From NCBI RefSeq assembly GCF_014189455.1, contig NZ_CP050296.1:248001-312000 (forward strand): a stretch of 64,000 nucleotides of DNA. The letters are read 5' to 3'. Positions 25,501 through 33,637 of the stretch are shown in pieces. The notes under the pieces were generated by a model. That model did not search any database. It was not told the origin of the DNA and saw nothing but the letters and a program-made list of their open reading frames with translations. Both the position numbers and the translations under genes were made by a program. Position 1 is the stretch's first letter. Each line of letters begins with the position of its first letter. Source of the stretch: Mesorhizobium huakuii (GTDB lineage: Bacteria; Pseudomonadota; Alphaproteobacteria; Rhizobiales; Rhizobiaceae).

Positions 25501-25549
25501 GACGCTGCGCTACCCGCTTGCGACAAAGCAAATGGGGAATCACTTTGTC

Positions 25550-26797
25550 ATGACGGACGTCTCCTCGGATCTGGTTTTTCGCCGCGGCAAGGAAGTTGGA
25601 AAGGCCGTCTATCAGAACCGCGCACTTTCCAAAGCGGGCATCTCCGAGCGGCTGTTCGCCTTCCTGTTTTCCGGCCTCGTCTATCCGCAGATCTGGGAAG
25701 ACCCCGATGTCGACATGGAGGCCATGCAGCTTGGCCAGGGCCACCGCGTCGTCACAATCGCTTCGGGCGGCTGCAACATCCTGGCCTACCTCACCCGTTC
25801 GCCGGCAAGGGTCGACGCCGTCGACCTCAACACCGCCCACGTCGCGCTGAACCGCATGAAGCTTGAGGCGGTGCGCCGCCTGCCCTCGCAGGGCGACCTG
25901 TTCCGTTTCTTCGGCGCCGCCGACACCAGCCACAATTCGCAAGCCTACGACCGTTTCATCGCGCCCCATCTCGATCCGGTCAGTCGCCAGTACTGGGAGC
26001 GCCGCAACTGGCGCGGCCGTCGGCGCATCGGTGTCTTCGACCGCAATTTCTACCAGACCGGCCTGCTCGGCCTGTTCATCGCCATGGGTCACCGCACTGC
26101 GAAATTCTTCGGCGTCAACCCGGCCCGCATGATGGAAGCCAAAAACATCGGCGAGCAGCGCCGCTTCTTCAACGAGGAACTGGCACCGGTCTTCGACAAG
26201 AAGCTGCTGAAATGGGCAACGTCGCGCAAGGCTTCGCTGTTCGGCCTCGGCATTCCGCCGGCGCAGTATGATTCACTGATCACCTCCGGCGACGGCACCA
26301 TGGCCAGCGTGCTCAAGGCCCGGCTGGAAAAGCTCGCCTGCGATTTTCCCCTAGAGAATAACTACTTCGCCTGGCAGGCTTTCGCCCGCCGCTATCCCGA
26401 GCCCGGCGAGGCCGCCCTGCCTGCCTATCTGGAGAAGCAGAACTACGACACCATCCGCGGCAACATCGACCGCGTCGCCATCCACCATGCCAATCTGATC
26501 GAGTTCCTCGCCGGCAAGGATGCGGGCACCGTCGACCGCTTCATCCTGCTCGATGCGCAGGACTGGATGACCGATGACCAGCTCAATGCGCTGTGGTCGG
26601 AAATCAGCCGCACCGCGTCCACTGGCGCCCGCGTCATCTTCCGCACCGCCGCCGAGCCCAGCCTGCTGCCGGGCCGCGTCTCGACCTCGCTGCTCGACCA
26701 GTGGGATTATCAGGACGAGGCGTCGCGCGAATTCTCGGCCCGCGACCGCTCGGCCATTTATGGCGGCTTCCACCTCTATGTGAAGCGCGCCGCATGA
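25550..26797 (+). CDS. btaA: Betaine lipid synthesis BtaA: SAM:diacylglycerol 3-amino-3-carboxypropyltransferase
   Basis: Makes diacylglyceryl-homoserine, the first step to the phosphorus-free membrane lipid DGTS. 415 residues starting MTDVSSDLVFRRGKEVGKAV. Family features: FSGLVYPQIWEDPDVDMEAM, the SAM-binding stretch RVVTIASGGCNILAYLTR with VDAVDLNTAHVALNRMKLEA, and FILLDAQDWMTDDQLNALW. An ATG at 25499 in the same frame is rejected because it lies inside the Pho box. The stop overlaps btaB (ATGA). PhoB control under phosphate limitation is known for this operon in Sinorhizobium. Confidence 0.94.
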   Translation: MTDVSSDLVFRRGKEVGKAVYQNRALSKAGISERLFAFLFSGLVYPQIWEDPDVDMEAMQLGQGHRVVTIASGGCNILAYLTRSPARVDAVDLNTAHVALNRMKLEAVRRLPSQGDLFRFFGAADTSHNSQAYDRFIAPHLDPVSRQYWERRNWRGRRRIGVFDRNFYQTGLLGLFIAMGHRTAKFFGVNPARMMEAKNIGEQRRFFNEELAPVFDKKLLKWATSRKASLFGLGIPPAQYDSLITSGDGTMASVLKARLEKLACDFPLENNYFAWQAFARRYPEPGEAALPAYLEKQNYDTIRGNIDRVAIHHANLIEFLAGKDAGTVDRFILLDAQDWMTDDQLNALWSEISRTASTGARVIFRTAAEPSLLPGRVSTSLLDQWDYQDEASREFSARDRSAIYGGFHLYVKRAA

Positions 26798-27459
26798 GCA
26801 CGACGGAACTGCCGGCCAGCCATGCCGAACTGATGGACGGCGTCTACCGCTGGCAGCGCCACATCTACGACCTGACCCGCAAATACTATCTGCTCGGCCG
26901 CGACCGGCTCATTGACGGGCTCGATGTGCCGGCTGGCGGCACCGTGCTGGAACTCGGCTGCGGCACCGGCCGCAACATCATCCTGGCCGCCCGCCGCTAT
27001 CCGGATGCCCGCTTCTTCGGCCTCGATATCTCGGCTGAAATGCTGGAAACGGCCGGCAAGGCGATCGACCGTGAAGGCCTGTCCAGCCGCGTCACGCTGG
27101 CACGAGGCGACGCCACCGATTTCGACGCTGCGGCACTTTACGGCATCGAGCACTTCGACCGCGTCTTCGTCTCCTATTCGCTGTCGATGATCCCCGGTTG
27201 GGAAAAGACGGTGTCGGCGGCACTGGCCGCGCTCGCCCCCAACGGCTCGCTGCATGTCGTCGATTTCGGCCAGCAGGAAGGTTTGCCGGGTTGGTTCCGA
27301 GCGATGCTGCGCGGCTGGCTGAAAAAATTCCACGTCTCGCCGCGTGAATCCCTGCGCGAAGTCCTAGAATCGGAATCCCGACGAACCGGCGCAACCTTCC
27401 GTTTCCGCACGCTCTATCGCGGCTATGCCTGGCTGGCGGTGATCAAGATTGCTAGCTGA
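26794..27459 (+). CDS. btaB: Betaine lipid synthesis BtaB: diacylglyceryl-homoserine N-methyltransferase
   Basis: Methylates the amino group of diacylglyceryl-homoserine three times to give DGTS. 221 residues with a class I methyltransferase core: motif I VLELGCGTGRNIILAARRYP at about residues 50-69, FFGLDISAEMLETAGKAI, a post-I acidic ARGDATDF, and FDRVFVSYSLSMIPGWEK. The C-terminal YRGYAWLAVIKI is typical of the family. It is translationally coupled to btaA by a four-base overlap. Confidence 0.93.
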   Translation: MSTTELPASHAELMDGVYRWQRHIYDLTRKYYLLGRDRLIDGLDVPAGGTVLELGCGTGRNIILAARRYPDARFFGLDISAEMLETAGKAIDREGLSSRVTLARGDATDFDAAALYGIEHFDRVFVSYSLSMIPGWEKTVSAALAALAPNGSLHVVDFGQQEGLPGWFRAMLRGWLKKFHVSPRESLREVLESESRRTGATFRFRTLYRGYAWLAVIKIAS

Positions 27460-27530
27460 TCTGATAGCACTGTTCTGAGTTGCAATCTGAAGGCCTGCTT
27501 CTCCCACCCTCCATGAGGTGCATAAACTGT

Positions 27531-27560
27531 TGGCACATTGCCACATGCCCCACGGAGTGG
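27531..27560. promoter_or_regulatory. Two short palindromes upstream of higBA
   Basis: TGGCA-CAT-TGCCA at 27531-27543 and CCAC-GGA-GTGG at 27550-27560 lie 29-58 bases before higB. HigA antitoxins autorepress at such sites; the match is by position and symmetry only. Confidence 0.35.
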
Positions 27561-27588
27561 TACATTAGCTCCACGCTGGAAGTATGCA

Positions 27589-27885
27589 ATGATCGTTGGC
27601 TTTAGAGACGGATGGCTCCGGGCTTTCTTTGTAGACGACTCCCGCTCCCGCAACATCCCGTCCGATCTCGAAAGCCGCTTGTTCCGCAAGCTCCAGATGG
27701 TTGACGACGCTGTGACCGATCTGGATTTGCGCGTGCCGCCCAGCAACCATTTCGAGAAGTTGCGCGGCAATCTGGAAGGCTTCCATTCGATCCGCGTCAA
27801 CAAACAATGGCGGCTGGTCTTCCACTGGGACGGCGGTCGCGGTGAGGCGTCGGATATCTATCTCGACGACCACAGTTACAAGTGA
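27589..27885 (+). CDS. higB: HigB-type toxin (RelE fold mRNA interferase)
   Basis: 98 residues from the ATG at 27589. Family pattern: MIVGFRDGWLRAFFVDDSRS, SDLESRLFRKLQMVDDAVTDLDLRVPPSNHFEKL and the C-terminal catalytic strand HSIRVNKQWRLVFHWDGG. Toxin-first order with the antitoxin eight bases downstream is the mark of HigBA. It sits between btaB and a convergent hydrolase gene. Confidence 0.9.
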   Translation: MIVGFRDGWLRAFFVDDSRSRNIPSDLESRLFRKLQMVDDAVTDLDLRVPPSNHFEKLRGNLEGFHSIRVNKQWRLVFHWDGGRGEASDIYLDDHSYK

Positions 27886-27893
27886 GGTGAGAC

Positions 27894-28202
27894 ATGTTGA
27901 TGACCGCACGCAAGCCGGCAACGGTTGGCGAGATTCTCACGGAAGAATTCATGCAGCCGCTCGGCTTGACGCAGGCGGCTTTAGCCGAGGCGATGGGTGT
28001 TCAGCGCAAGCATGTGAACGAATTGTGCAACGACCGCCGCAACGTGACGGCGGCAACCGCGCTCATTCTGGCGCGGGTGTTTGGCAACAGTCCCGACTTC
28101 TGGCTGAACGTCCAACGCCGAAGCGATCTTTGGGCCGTTATGAATTCGCCCGACGAACGGGCGCGTGTTGACCGCGCCAAGCCTCTGCCGACAGCCGCAT
28201 AG
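27894..28202 (+). CDS. higA: HigA-type antitoxin, XRE/HTH
   Basis: 102 residues with a helix-turn-helix at about 26-60 (GLTQAALAEAMGVQRKHVNE, NVTAATALILARVFG) and the HigA-specific SPDFWLNVQRRSDLW. GAGGTGAG precedes the start at 27894; an ATG two codons later is possible. It neutralises HigB and represses the operon. Confidence 0.92.
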   Translation: MLMTARKPATVGEILTEEFMQPLGLTQAALAEAMGVQRKHVNELCNDRRNVTAATALILARVFGNSPDFWLNVQRRSDLWAVMNSPDERARVDRAKPLPTAA

Positions 28203-28215
28203 ACAATTTGCAAGG

Positions 28216-29595
28216 CTAATGCAGCGCCTTCACCAGCGCGCCCACCATCGTCTGCGGGCGATAGCCGAGCTTGGCAGGCGTCAGCCCCAGCCGCACCACC
28301 ACCAACTGCTCCGAGGGAATGATGGCTACCGTCTGCCCGTCATGCCCCTCCATCCAATAAGTGTCCTTCGGCAAGCCGGCGGCGACGCCGGCGCCCGGCT
28401 TTTCCTCATCGCCCGGCGCCTCGATCCACAACTGGCCCTTGCCGTAGACTTTCGAGGCCGGCGCCGGCTCGCGCATCCAGTCGACGAAGCCGGCGGGCAA
28501 CACCTGGTTGCCGTTCCACACCCCGCCTTGCAACAGGAACTGGCCGAAGCGCGCCCAGTCATGCGCCGTGGCGTAGAGATAGGATGAACCGACGAACGTG
28601 CCCTGCTCGTCGGTCTCGAGCACGGCGCTGTGCATGCCGAGCGGCCCAAACAGGGCCGTGCGCGGCCATGTCAGCGCCTTGGCCTTGTCGCCGATCGCGT
28701 CCTGCCAGAGGCGCGACAACATCACCGCCGTGCCGCTCGAATAGGAAAACACCTTGCCGACCTCGGCCGCCAGCGGCTTGGATTCGGCAAAGCCCGCCAT
28801 GTCGGGTTCGAGATAGAGCATGCGCGTGACATCGGCGACGTCGCCATAATCCTCGTTGAATTCCAGCCCGCTCGACATCGCCATCATGTCGGCAAGGCTG
28901 ATCGCGGCGCGGCCGTCGGCTTTCCAGGGGGCGAACAGGCCCTTGTTGTCGACGGCCATCTTGCCGTCCTTGACCAGCGTGCCGATGATGGCGGCGTTCA
29001 CCGTCTTGGTCATCGACCAGCCAAGCAGCGGCGTCTTGGCCGAAAAGCCGTCGCCATAGCGTTCGGCGACGACGCGACCGTTCTTGACCACGACGATTGC
29101 ACGCATGCCGGTGCCGATCAGCGCCGCATCGTCGAGCAGCTTGGCAATCACCGGATCCTGCGATGCCTCGACCCGCTCGCCCTCCGGCCACAGCGCATCC
29201 TGGCTGGTTGCAGCGGGTTCGGCATGGACCGCCGTACGCCGCGCCTTACCGACATCGCCGTCGGGAACCGAGGCGCAGCCCAGCCCGTCACGCGAAACCG
29301 CCTCGCTCTTGCCGAGGAAACCCAGCAGGCCCGCCGAAACCGTCCCCCTGTTCTTGTCGACCGAGACCCGCATCAACCGCAGCAGCGGGTGGCCTGGCGC
29401 CTGCACGTCGACGGCAAGCACGTCATTGGGGTCGCGCCCGGCGATGAAGACGTTGGAGCAGACGATCTTGGCCGAATAGCCGGAACCGACGCGGATCAAT
29501 TCCGGCGGCGCGATGTAAAGCCAGGCAAACAGCGCGGCGACCGCCAGCACGATCAGGCCAAGCAGCCATTTGACGATCTTGACGACCACTCGCAT
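28216..29595 (-). CDS. Membrane-anchored serine hydrolase, beta-lactamase class C fold
   Basis: 459 residues from the ATG at 29595, with GGGAGG upstream. One N-terminal membrane segment (VVVKIVKWLLGLIVLAVAALFAWLYIAPP). Catalytic SxxK is SMTK in LLGWSMTKTVN; the second motif is YSS in FSYSSGTAVML; the third is HDG in EGHDGQTVAI. This family covers esterases and D-amino peptidases as well as beta-lactamases, and 6-aminohexanoate-dimer hydrolases are close in layout. The substrate cannot be told from sequence. It converges with higBA. Confidence 0.85.
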   Translation of the reverse strand: MRVVVKIVKWLLGLIVLAVAALFAWLYIAPPELIRVGSGYSAKIVCSNVFIAGRDPNDVLAVDVQAPGHPLLRLMRVSVDKNRGTVSAGLLGFLGKSEAVSRDGLGCASVPDGDVGKARRTAVHAEPAATSQDALWPEGERVEASQDPVIAKLLDDAALIGTGMRAIVVVKNGRVVAERYGDGFSAKTPLLGWSMTKTVNAAIIGTLVKDGKMAVDNKGLFAPWKADGRAAISLADMMAMSSGLEFNEDYGDVADVTRMLYLEPDMAGFAESKPLAAEVGKVFSYSSGTAVMLSRLWQDAIGDKAKALTWPRTALFGPLGMHSAVLETDEQGTFVGSSYLYATAHDWARFGQFLLQGGVWNGNQVLPAGFVDWMREPAPASKVYGKGQLWIEAPGDEEKPGAGVAAGLPKDTYWMEGHDGQTVAIIPSEQLVVVRLGLTPAKLGYRPQTMVGALVKALH

Positions 29596-29718
29596 CCGTT
29601 GCCTCCCAGGCTCTCGCCCGACCCTTATGTCATCGAATTGCCGCCATTGCTTCCGCAAAATCGGGGCTCTTGTCGAGCGCCGTCAACGGATTATCAACCA
29701 TGATCGGCGATCACATGG

Positions 29719-29766
29719 ATGCATGTCGCCCAAAAGTGCGCAGCGGTTTTGGGACAACGACATGCA
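29719..29766. repeat. 48-bp palindromic intergenic repeat, copy 1
   Basis: ATGCATGTCGCCCAAAAGTG ... GGTTTTGGGACAACGACATGCA: the ends ATGCATGTCG / CGACATGCA and the inner CCCAAAA / TTTTGGG are inverted. A second copy with few differences is at 42975-43022. It lies between the serine hydrolase and the GH25 gene. The 279-bp gap 29596-29874 holds nothing else I recognise. Confidence 0.8.
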
Positions 29767-29874
29767 CAAAAGGATATGCTGGACGATGCGTGGGGCGATC
29801 GTTCGGAGGGGGCCAGACCGGCCATCAGTTCACAGACCCATCAGCGACCGGCTGATTCCGGCTTGGAAGTTGTG

Positions 29875-30675
29875 ATGCGCCGTCTTGCGGCTCTTTTCAT
29901 GCTGACGCTGCTTGGCGCCTGCTCGACCGTGGACGATCTGTCGCCGCTGTCACCCTCTTCGTCGAGCAGCCCGACAGTCGCCGTGCGCGCGCCGCGCTTC
30001 GCCGATTCCAAGCCGCATGAATGGGACAGCGGCGCACCGTGGAACTATGCCGTTCACGGCACCGACGTCTCCAAGTACCAGACCTCGGTCGACTGGCCGA
30101 CGGCCAAGGCAAGCGGCATCTCCTTCGCCTTCATCAAGGCCACCGAAGGCGGCGACCGCTTCGACGAGTATTTCAACGAGCATTGGGCGAACACGAAAGC
30201 CGCCGGCGTTCCGCGCGCCGCCTATCACTTCTTCTACTTCTGCACCCCGGCCGCCCAGCAGGCGCGCTGGTTCATCCAGAATGTTCCCGTCGACCGATCC
30301 GCCATGCCGCCGGTGCTCGACATGGAATGGAACCCGAAATCGCCGACCTGCAGGCTGCGTCCCGACGCCGCCACGGTGCGCAGCGAAATGACCACCTTCC
30401 TCGAGATCGTCGAGCGGCATTACGGCAAGAAGCCGATCATCTACACCTCGGTCGACTTCTTCGACGACAACGAGCTGTCAACCTTCCGCGGCTATCCCTA
30501 TTGGCTGCGCTCCGTCGCCGGCCACCCGCGCGAGAAATACGGCAGCCACCCCTTCACCTTCTGGCAGTACACCGGAACCGGCATCGTTCCCGGCATGACC
30601 GGCAAGTCCGACATCAACGTCTTCAACGGCTCGGAAGCCGCCTGGAATAAGTGGCTGCGGCAGAACACCCGTTGA
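29875..30675 (+). CDS. GH25 lysozyme-family lipoprotein
   Basis: Peptidoglycan muramidase of family GH25. 266 residues: lipobox LLGAC with Cys16, a Ser/Pro linker, then the catalytic TIM-barrel starting HGTDVSKYQTSVDW (first catalytic Asp) with the DxE pair in PPVLDMEWNPKSP, and FWQYTGTGIVPGM near the end. ATG at 29875 was chosen for the signal peptide; the frame is open further upstream but only through the repeat. The last 17 codons are duplicated, in decayed form, twice downstream. Confidence 0.9.
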   Translation: MRRLAALFMLTLLGACSTVDDLSPLSPSSSSSPTVAVRAPRFADSKPHEWDSGAPWNYAVHGTDVSKYQTSVDWPTAKASGISFAFIKATEGGDRFDEYFNEHWANTKAAGVPRAAYHFFYFCTPAAQQARWFIQNVPVDRSAMPPVLDMEWNPKSPTCRLRPDAATVRSEMTTFLEIVERHYGKKPIIYTSVDFFDDNELSTFRGYPYWLRSVAGHPREKYGSHPFTFWQYTGTGIVPGMTGKSDINVFNGSEAAWNKWLRQNTR

Positions 30676-30800
30676 CGTCAGGTTCAACGGCAGCGAATCC
30701 TTGGACTAAGTTGTCCCAGCAGAACTGCCGTTGAACCGGGTCCAACGGCAGCGAGCGGCATTCAACGAAGGACTGTGGCAGAAGAACCGTTGACACCGGG
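30622..30800 (+). repeat. Three 58-61 bp tandem copies of the GH25 gene's 3' end
   Basis: Unit 1 (30622-30682) is the end of the gene, FNGSEAAWNKWLRQNTR-stop. Unit 2 (30683-30740) reads FNGSESLDKLSQQNCR-stop if one T is dropped. Unit 3 (30741-30800) reads FNGSEAAFNEGLWQKNR-stop if one G is added (its first codon now reads TCC). Each starts (T)CAACGGC and ends CGTTGA plus about seven bases. Neither extra unit is expressed as read. Confidence 0.7.
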
Positions 30801-30914
30801 CCTGCCGCCTGCTTTTCGACACAGCCAGCGGTAAAGAGTGCAACCGCCGGTAATTCAGGGCGTTGGGCATCCAGCCAAGCACGACAATGCCCTCTTCGTT
30901 TCGAAAGGAAGCTG

Positions 30915-32093
30915 ATGCGACTGCGTTCTCAAGCCCTCGCGGCGCTATTCCTGTGCGCCACGGCCTTGCCGGCGATGGCGCAGGAATGCGGCGGCGACTT
31001 CGAAACCTGGAAACAGGGCGTGGCGGCGGAAGCCAAGGCGGCCGGTGTCGGCGCTGTCGGCCTCGACGCGCTGGAGGATGCCACCTTCGACGAGCGGGCG
31101 CTGGCGCGCGACCGCGCCCAGGGCGTCTTCACCCAGACCTTCATCGAGTTTTCCAACCGCATGATTTCAGCCTACCGGCTGAAGCAAGGTGCGGCGAACA
31201 TGAAGAAATACGCCGACATCTTCGCCCGCGCCGACCAGCAGTTCGGCGTCCAGGCGCCGGTCATCACCGCCTTCTGGGCACTGGAGACCGATTTTGGCGC
31301 GGTGCAGGGCGATTTCCACACGCTGAGCGCGCTGGTGACGCTTTCGCATGATTGCCGCCGCCCGCAGCTGTTCCGCCAGCAGCTTGTGCCGCTTCTGGAG
31401 CTGATCGATCGCGGCGTGCTGCCGGCCGACGTCAAAGGCGCCTGGGCCGGCGAGATCGGCCAGACGCAGATCCTGCCTTCCGACTATCTGACACACGGCG
31501 TCGATGGTGACGGCGACGGCAAGGTCGACCTGCGCGGCAGCGTGCCCGATGTGATCATGACCACGGCCAGCAAGGTGCTGTCGCGCGGCTGGAAACGCGA
31601 CGAGCCCTGGATCCAGGAAGTGCGCGTTCCCGACGAGATGCCCTGGGACCAGACCGGGCGCACCAACAAATTGCAGCTGACACAGTGGGCGCAGTGGGGC
31701 GTCACCAACCCCGACGGCTCGCCGCTGGTCGACAAGGGCCTGAAGGCCGGCCTGGCCCTGCCCATGGGTCGCAAGGGCCCGGCCTTCCTCACCTACGACA
31801 ATTTCGACGTCTATCTCGAATGGAACCAGTCCTTCACCTATGCGCTGACCGCGGCCAACCTCGCCGCTCGGCTCGCCGGCGCACCGCCGCTTGATCCGCG
31901 CACCCCCGAACCAGGCCTCAACAACGAGCAGATGAAAGCGCTGCAGACCAAGCTCGAGGCCCGGGGCTACGATGTCGGCACGGTCGACGGCATTCTGGGC
32001 ACCAACACCCGCGAAGCCATCCGCAAGGAGCAGATGCGGCTGGGGTTGCCGGTGGATGGCTGGCCGACGCAGGAGCTTTTGGCGAAATTGTAG
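30915..32093 (+). CDS. Lytic murein transglycosylase, MltB type, with PG-binding domain
   Basis: 392 residues: signal peptide MRLRSQALAALFLCATALPAMAQ, SLT_2 domain with catalytic Glu in AFWALETDFGAVQGDF, the conserved GEIGQTQILPSDYL, then a C-terminal peptidoglycan-binding repeat (MKALQTKLEARGYDVGTVDG). AAGGAAG precedes the ATG. The stop codon TAG is the first three bases of a heptanucleotide array, so an expansion or loss of repeats could change the C-terminus only if the first unit is altered. Confidence 0.92.
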   Translation: MRLRSQALAALFLCATALPAMAQECGGDFETWKQGVAAEAKAAGVGAVGLDALEDATFDERALARDRAQGVFTQTFIEFSNRMISAYRLKQGAANMKKYADIFARADQQFGVQAPVITAFWALETDFGAVQGDFHTLSALVTLSHDCRRPQLFRQQLVPLLELIDRGVLPADVKGAWAGEIGQTQILPSDYLTHGVDGDGDGKVDLRGSVPDVIMTTASKVLSRGWKRDEPWIQEVRVPDEMPWDQTGRTNKLQLTQWAQWGVTNPDGSPLVDKGLKAGLALPMGRKGPAFLTYDNFDVYLEWNQSFTYALTAANLAARLAGAPPLDPRTPEPGLNNEQMKALQTKLEARGYDVGTVDGILGTNTREAIRKEQMRLGLPVDGWPTQELLAKL

Positions 32094-32196
32094 CGAGTAG
32101 CGAGTAGCGAGTAGCGAGTAGCGAGTAGCGAGTAGCGAGTAGCGAGTAGCGAAGAAGATAATTCCCTATTCGCTACTGGCTATTCCCTATTCGCTA
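32091..32196. repeat. Heptanucleotide array TAGCGAG with degenerate inverted array
   Basis: TAGCGAG is repeated eight times without error (32091-32146) plus a partial ninth unit. After about 12 bases the complementary heptamers follow: TTCCCTA, TTCGCTA, CTGGCTA, TTCCCTA, TTCGCTA (32162-32196). The two arms can pair into a long hairpin between convergent genes. The first TAG is the stop of the transglycosylase, and the last CTA is the stop (TAG, minus strand) of the decarboxylase. Confidence 0.85.
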
Positions 32197-33414
32197 ATCA
32201 GCCATCGTCTCCAAACTCGCAAACCCCTGCGGCGCATCACCCTCGTCGAAGGGCGTCGTCACCTCGACGAAAGTATCGGGATAGAAGCCGTTGAAGCGGG
32301 TCCGGAGCGACAGCGAATAGGCGCCGATATGGCCGATCTCGATCCAGTCGCCGGTATCGACGGTTTCCGGCAGCCAGAATGGCCTGGACAGGATGTCGAC
32401 GGAATCGCAGGTCGCGCCGCAGACCTTGAACGGCACGATGTTCTTTTCGTCGCCATTGCGGGTCCTGATCGCCGGATCGGGAATGAAACGCGCCGGCAGC
32501 GTGATCTTGCCGGTCCATGAATCCGACAGCGATGCCCAGATGCCGTCATTGATGTAGAGCCGCTTGCCCTTGCGCAAAAGCACGCGCACGATCAGCGACA
32601 GGCAGCGCGCCACGATCACCCTGCCCGGCTCCGCCACCAGCGGCATCTGGTCGAACTGATATTCTTTCAGGTCTCCGGAAAACCGCGACATGATCTGGCC
32701 GAGCGATGGCATCTCGATCAGCTTGCGGTTGGGATCGTGGCCGTACTCGGCCGGAAAGCCGCCACCGACATCGAGCCCGGCAATGTCGAAGGTCAACCGG
32801 TTGCGCACCCAGTCGGCCGAGGCCAGCGCCCGCTCATAGGTATCGGGATCCTCGATCTGGCTGCCGACATGGAAGCAGAGGCCGACTTTGTAGCCGGTGC
32901 GGTTCAGCCGCTCGGCGAGTTCCACGGCATAGGCCGGACCGGCGCCGAACTTCTTCGACAGTTCGTAGGCCGCCGATCCTTTCGTCTGGATGCGCACGAA
33001 GACGCTGATGGCGCCGGGGTCGATATCGAGCGCCCGCACCACCCGGGTCAGCTTGGTGATCTCGTCCTCATGGTCGAGCGAGATGACGCGGATGCCGTAT
33101 TTCTCCAGCGCCAGCTTGATGTCGGACTGCGCCTTGACCGGGTGCATGTAGAGCATCTCGGCATCGGGTGAGACGGCGCGCACGGCGGCGAATTCGCCAG
33201 GCGAAGCGACATCGAAGGCGGTGACGCCGGCCTCGACCAAAGTCTTCAACACGATCTGCTCGCCATTGGTCTTGACCGCATAAGCGGTCTTGCCAGGGAA
33301 CATGCCCATGAACTGCCTGGCATCGGCCTTCAGCACCTGCGGGCGGAAGCAATAGACCGGATCGTCCGGACGAAGCGCCAGTGCTGCCTCGCGGGCATTC
33401 TCGAATCGTTGCAT
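32194..33414 (-). CDS. Type III PLP-dependent amino acid decarboxylase (ornithine/lysine decarboxylase-like)
   Basis: Alanine-racemase-fold decarboxylase, 406 residues from the ATG at 33414 (GAGGA upstream). PLP lysine in TAYAVKTNGEQ, CFHVGSQIED, GGGFPAEY, phosphate-binding EPGR (VAEPGRVIVARC), and the active-site Cys/Asp across the dimer in VCGATCDSVDIL. It probably supplies putrescine or cadaverine for polyamines; homospermidine is common in rhizobia. Sequence alone does not fix ornithine versus lysine. Confidence 0.85.
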   Translation of the reverse strand: MQRFENAREAALALRPDDPVYCFRPQVLKADARQFMGMFPGKTAYAVKTNGEQIVLKTLVEAGVTAFDVASPGEFAAVRAVSPDAEMLYMHPVKAQSDIKLALEKYGIRVISLDHEDEITKLTRVVRALDIDPGAISVFVRIQTKGSAAYELSKKFGAGPAYAVELAERLNRTGYKVGLCFHVGSQIEDPDTYERALASADWVRNRLTFDIAGLDVGGGFPAEYGHDPNRKLIEMPSLGQIMSRFSGDLKEYQFDQMPLVAEPGRVIVARCLSLIVRVLLRKGKRLYINDGIWASLSDSWTGKITLPARFIPDPAIRTRNGDEKNIVPFKVCGATCDSVDILSRPFWLPETVDTGDWIEIGHIGAYSLSLRTRFNGFYPDTFVEVTTPFDEGDAPQGFASLETMAD

Positions 33415-33637
33415 TGACGAATCCTCGATCTCGGCTGCGCACAATTAATCCAAGCTAGCGGCTAATGAAAACAATTCTGTGTCTCGCGGCACTAACGCAG
33501 CGGCTCTAGTTTTTGGCAGCATCGTTTGCCAGCGATCAGGTTTCGGGTGGCCCTTGTCATCAGACCGGCTATGCCATCTTCCTGACCGGCCGGCATTAGG
33601 GCCGACATGTCGGCCCATCCGGGGGAGGACGATAGAC

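Noticed and set aside
25499-25549. ATG at 25499 as the btaA start
   Set aside because: It lies in the Pho box and adds 17 residues not typical of BtaA.
32091-32152. Short regular repeats as a CRISPR array
   Set aside because: Units are seven bases and contiguous, without spacers; no cas genes are present.
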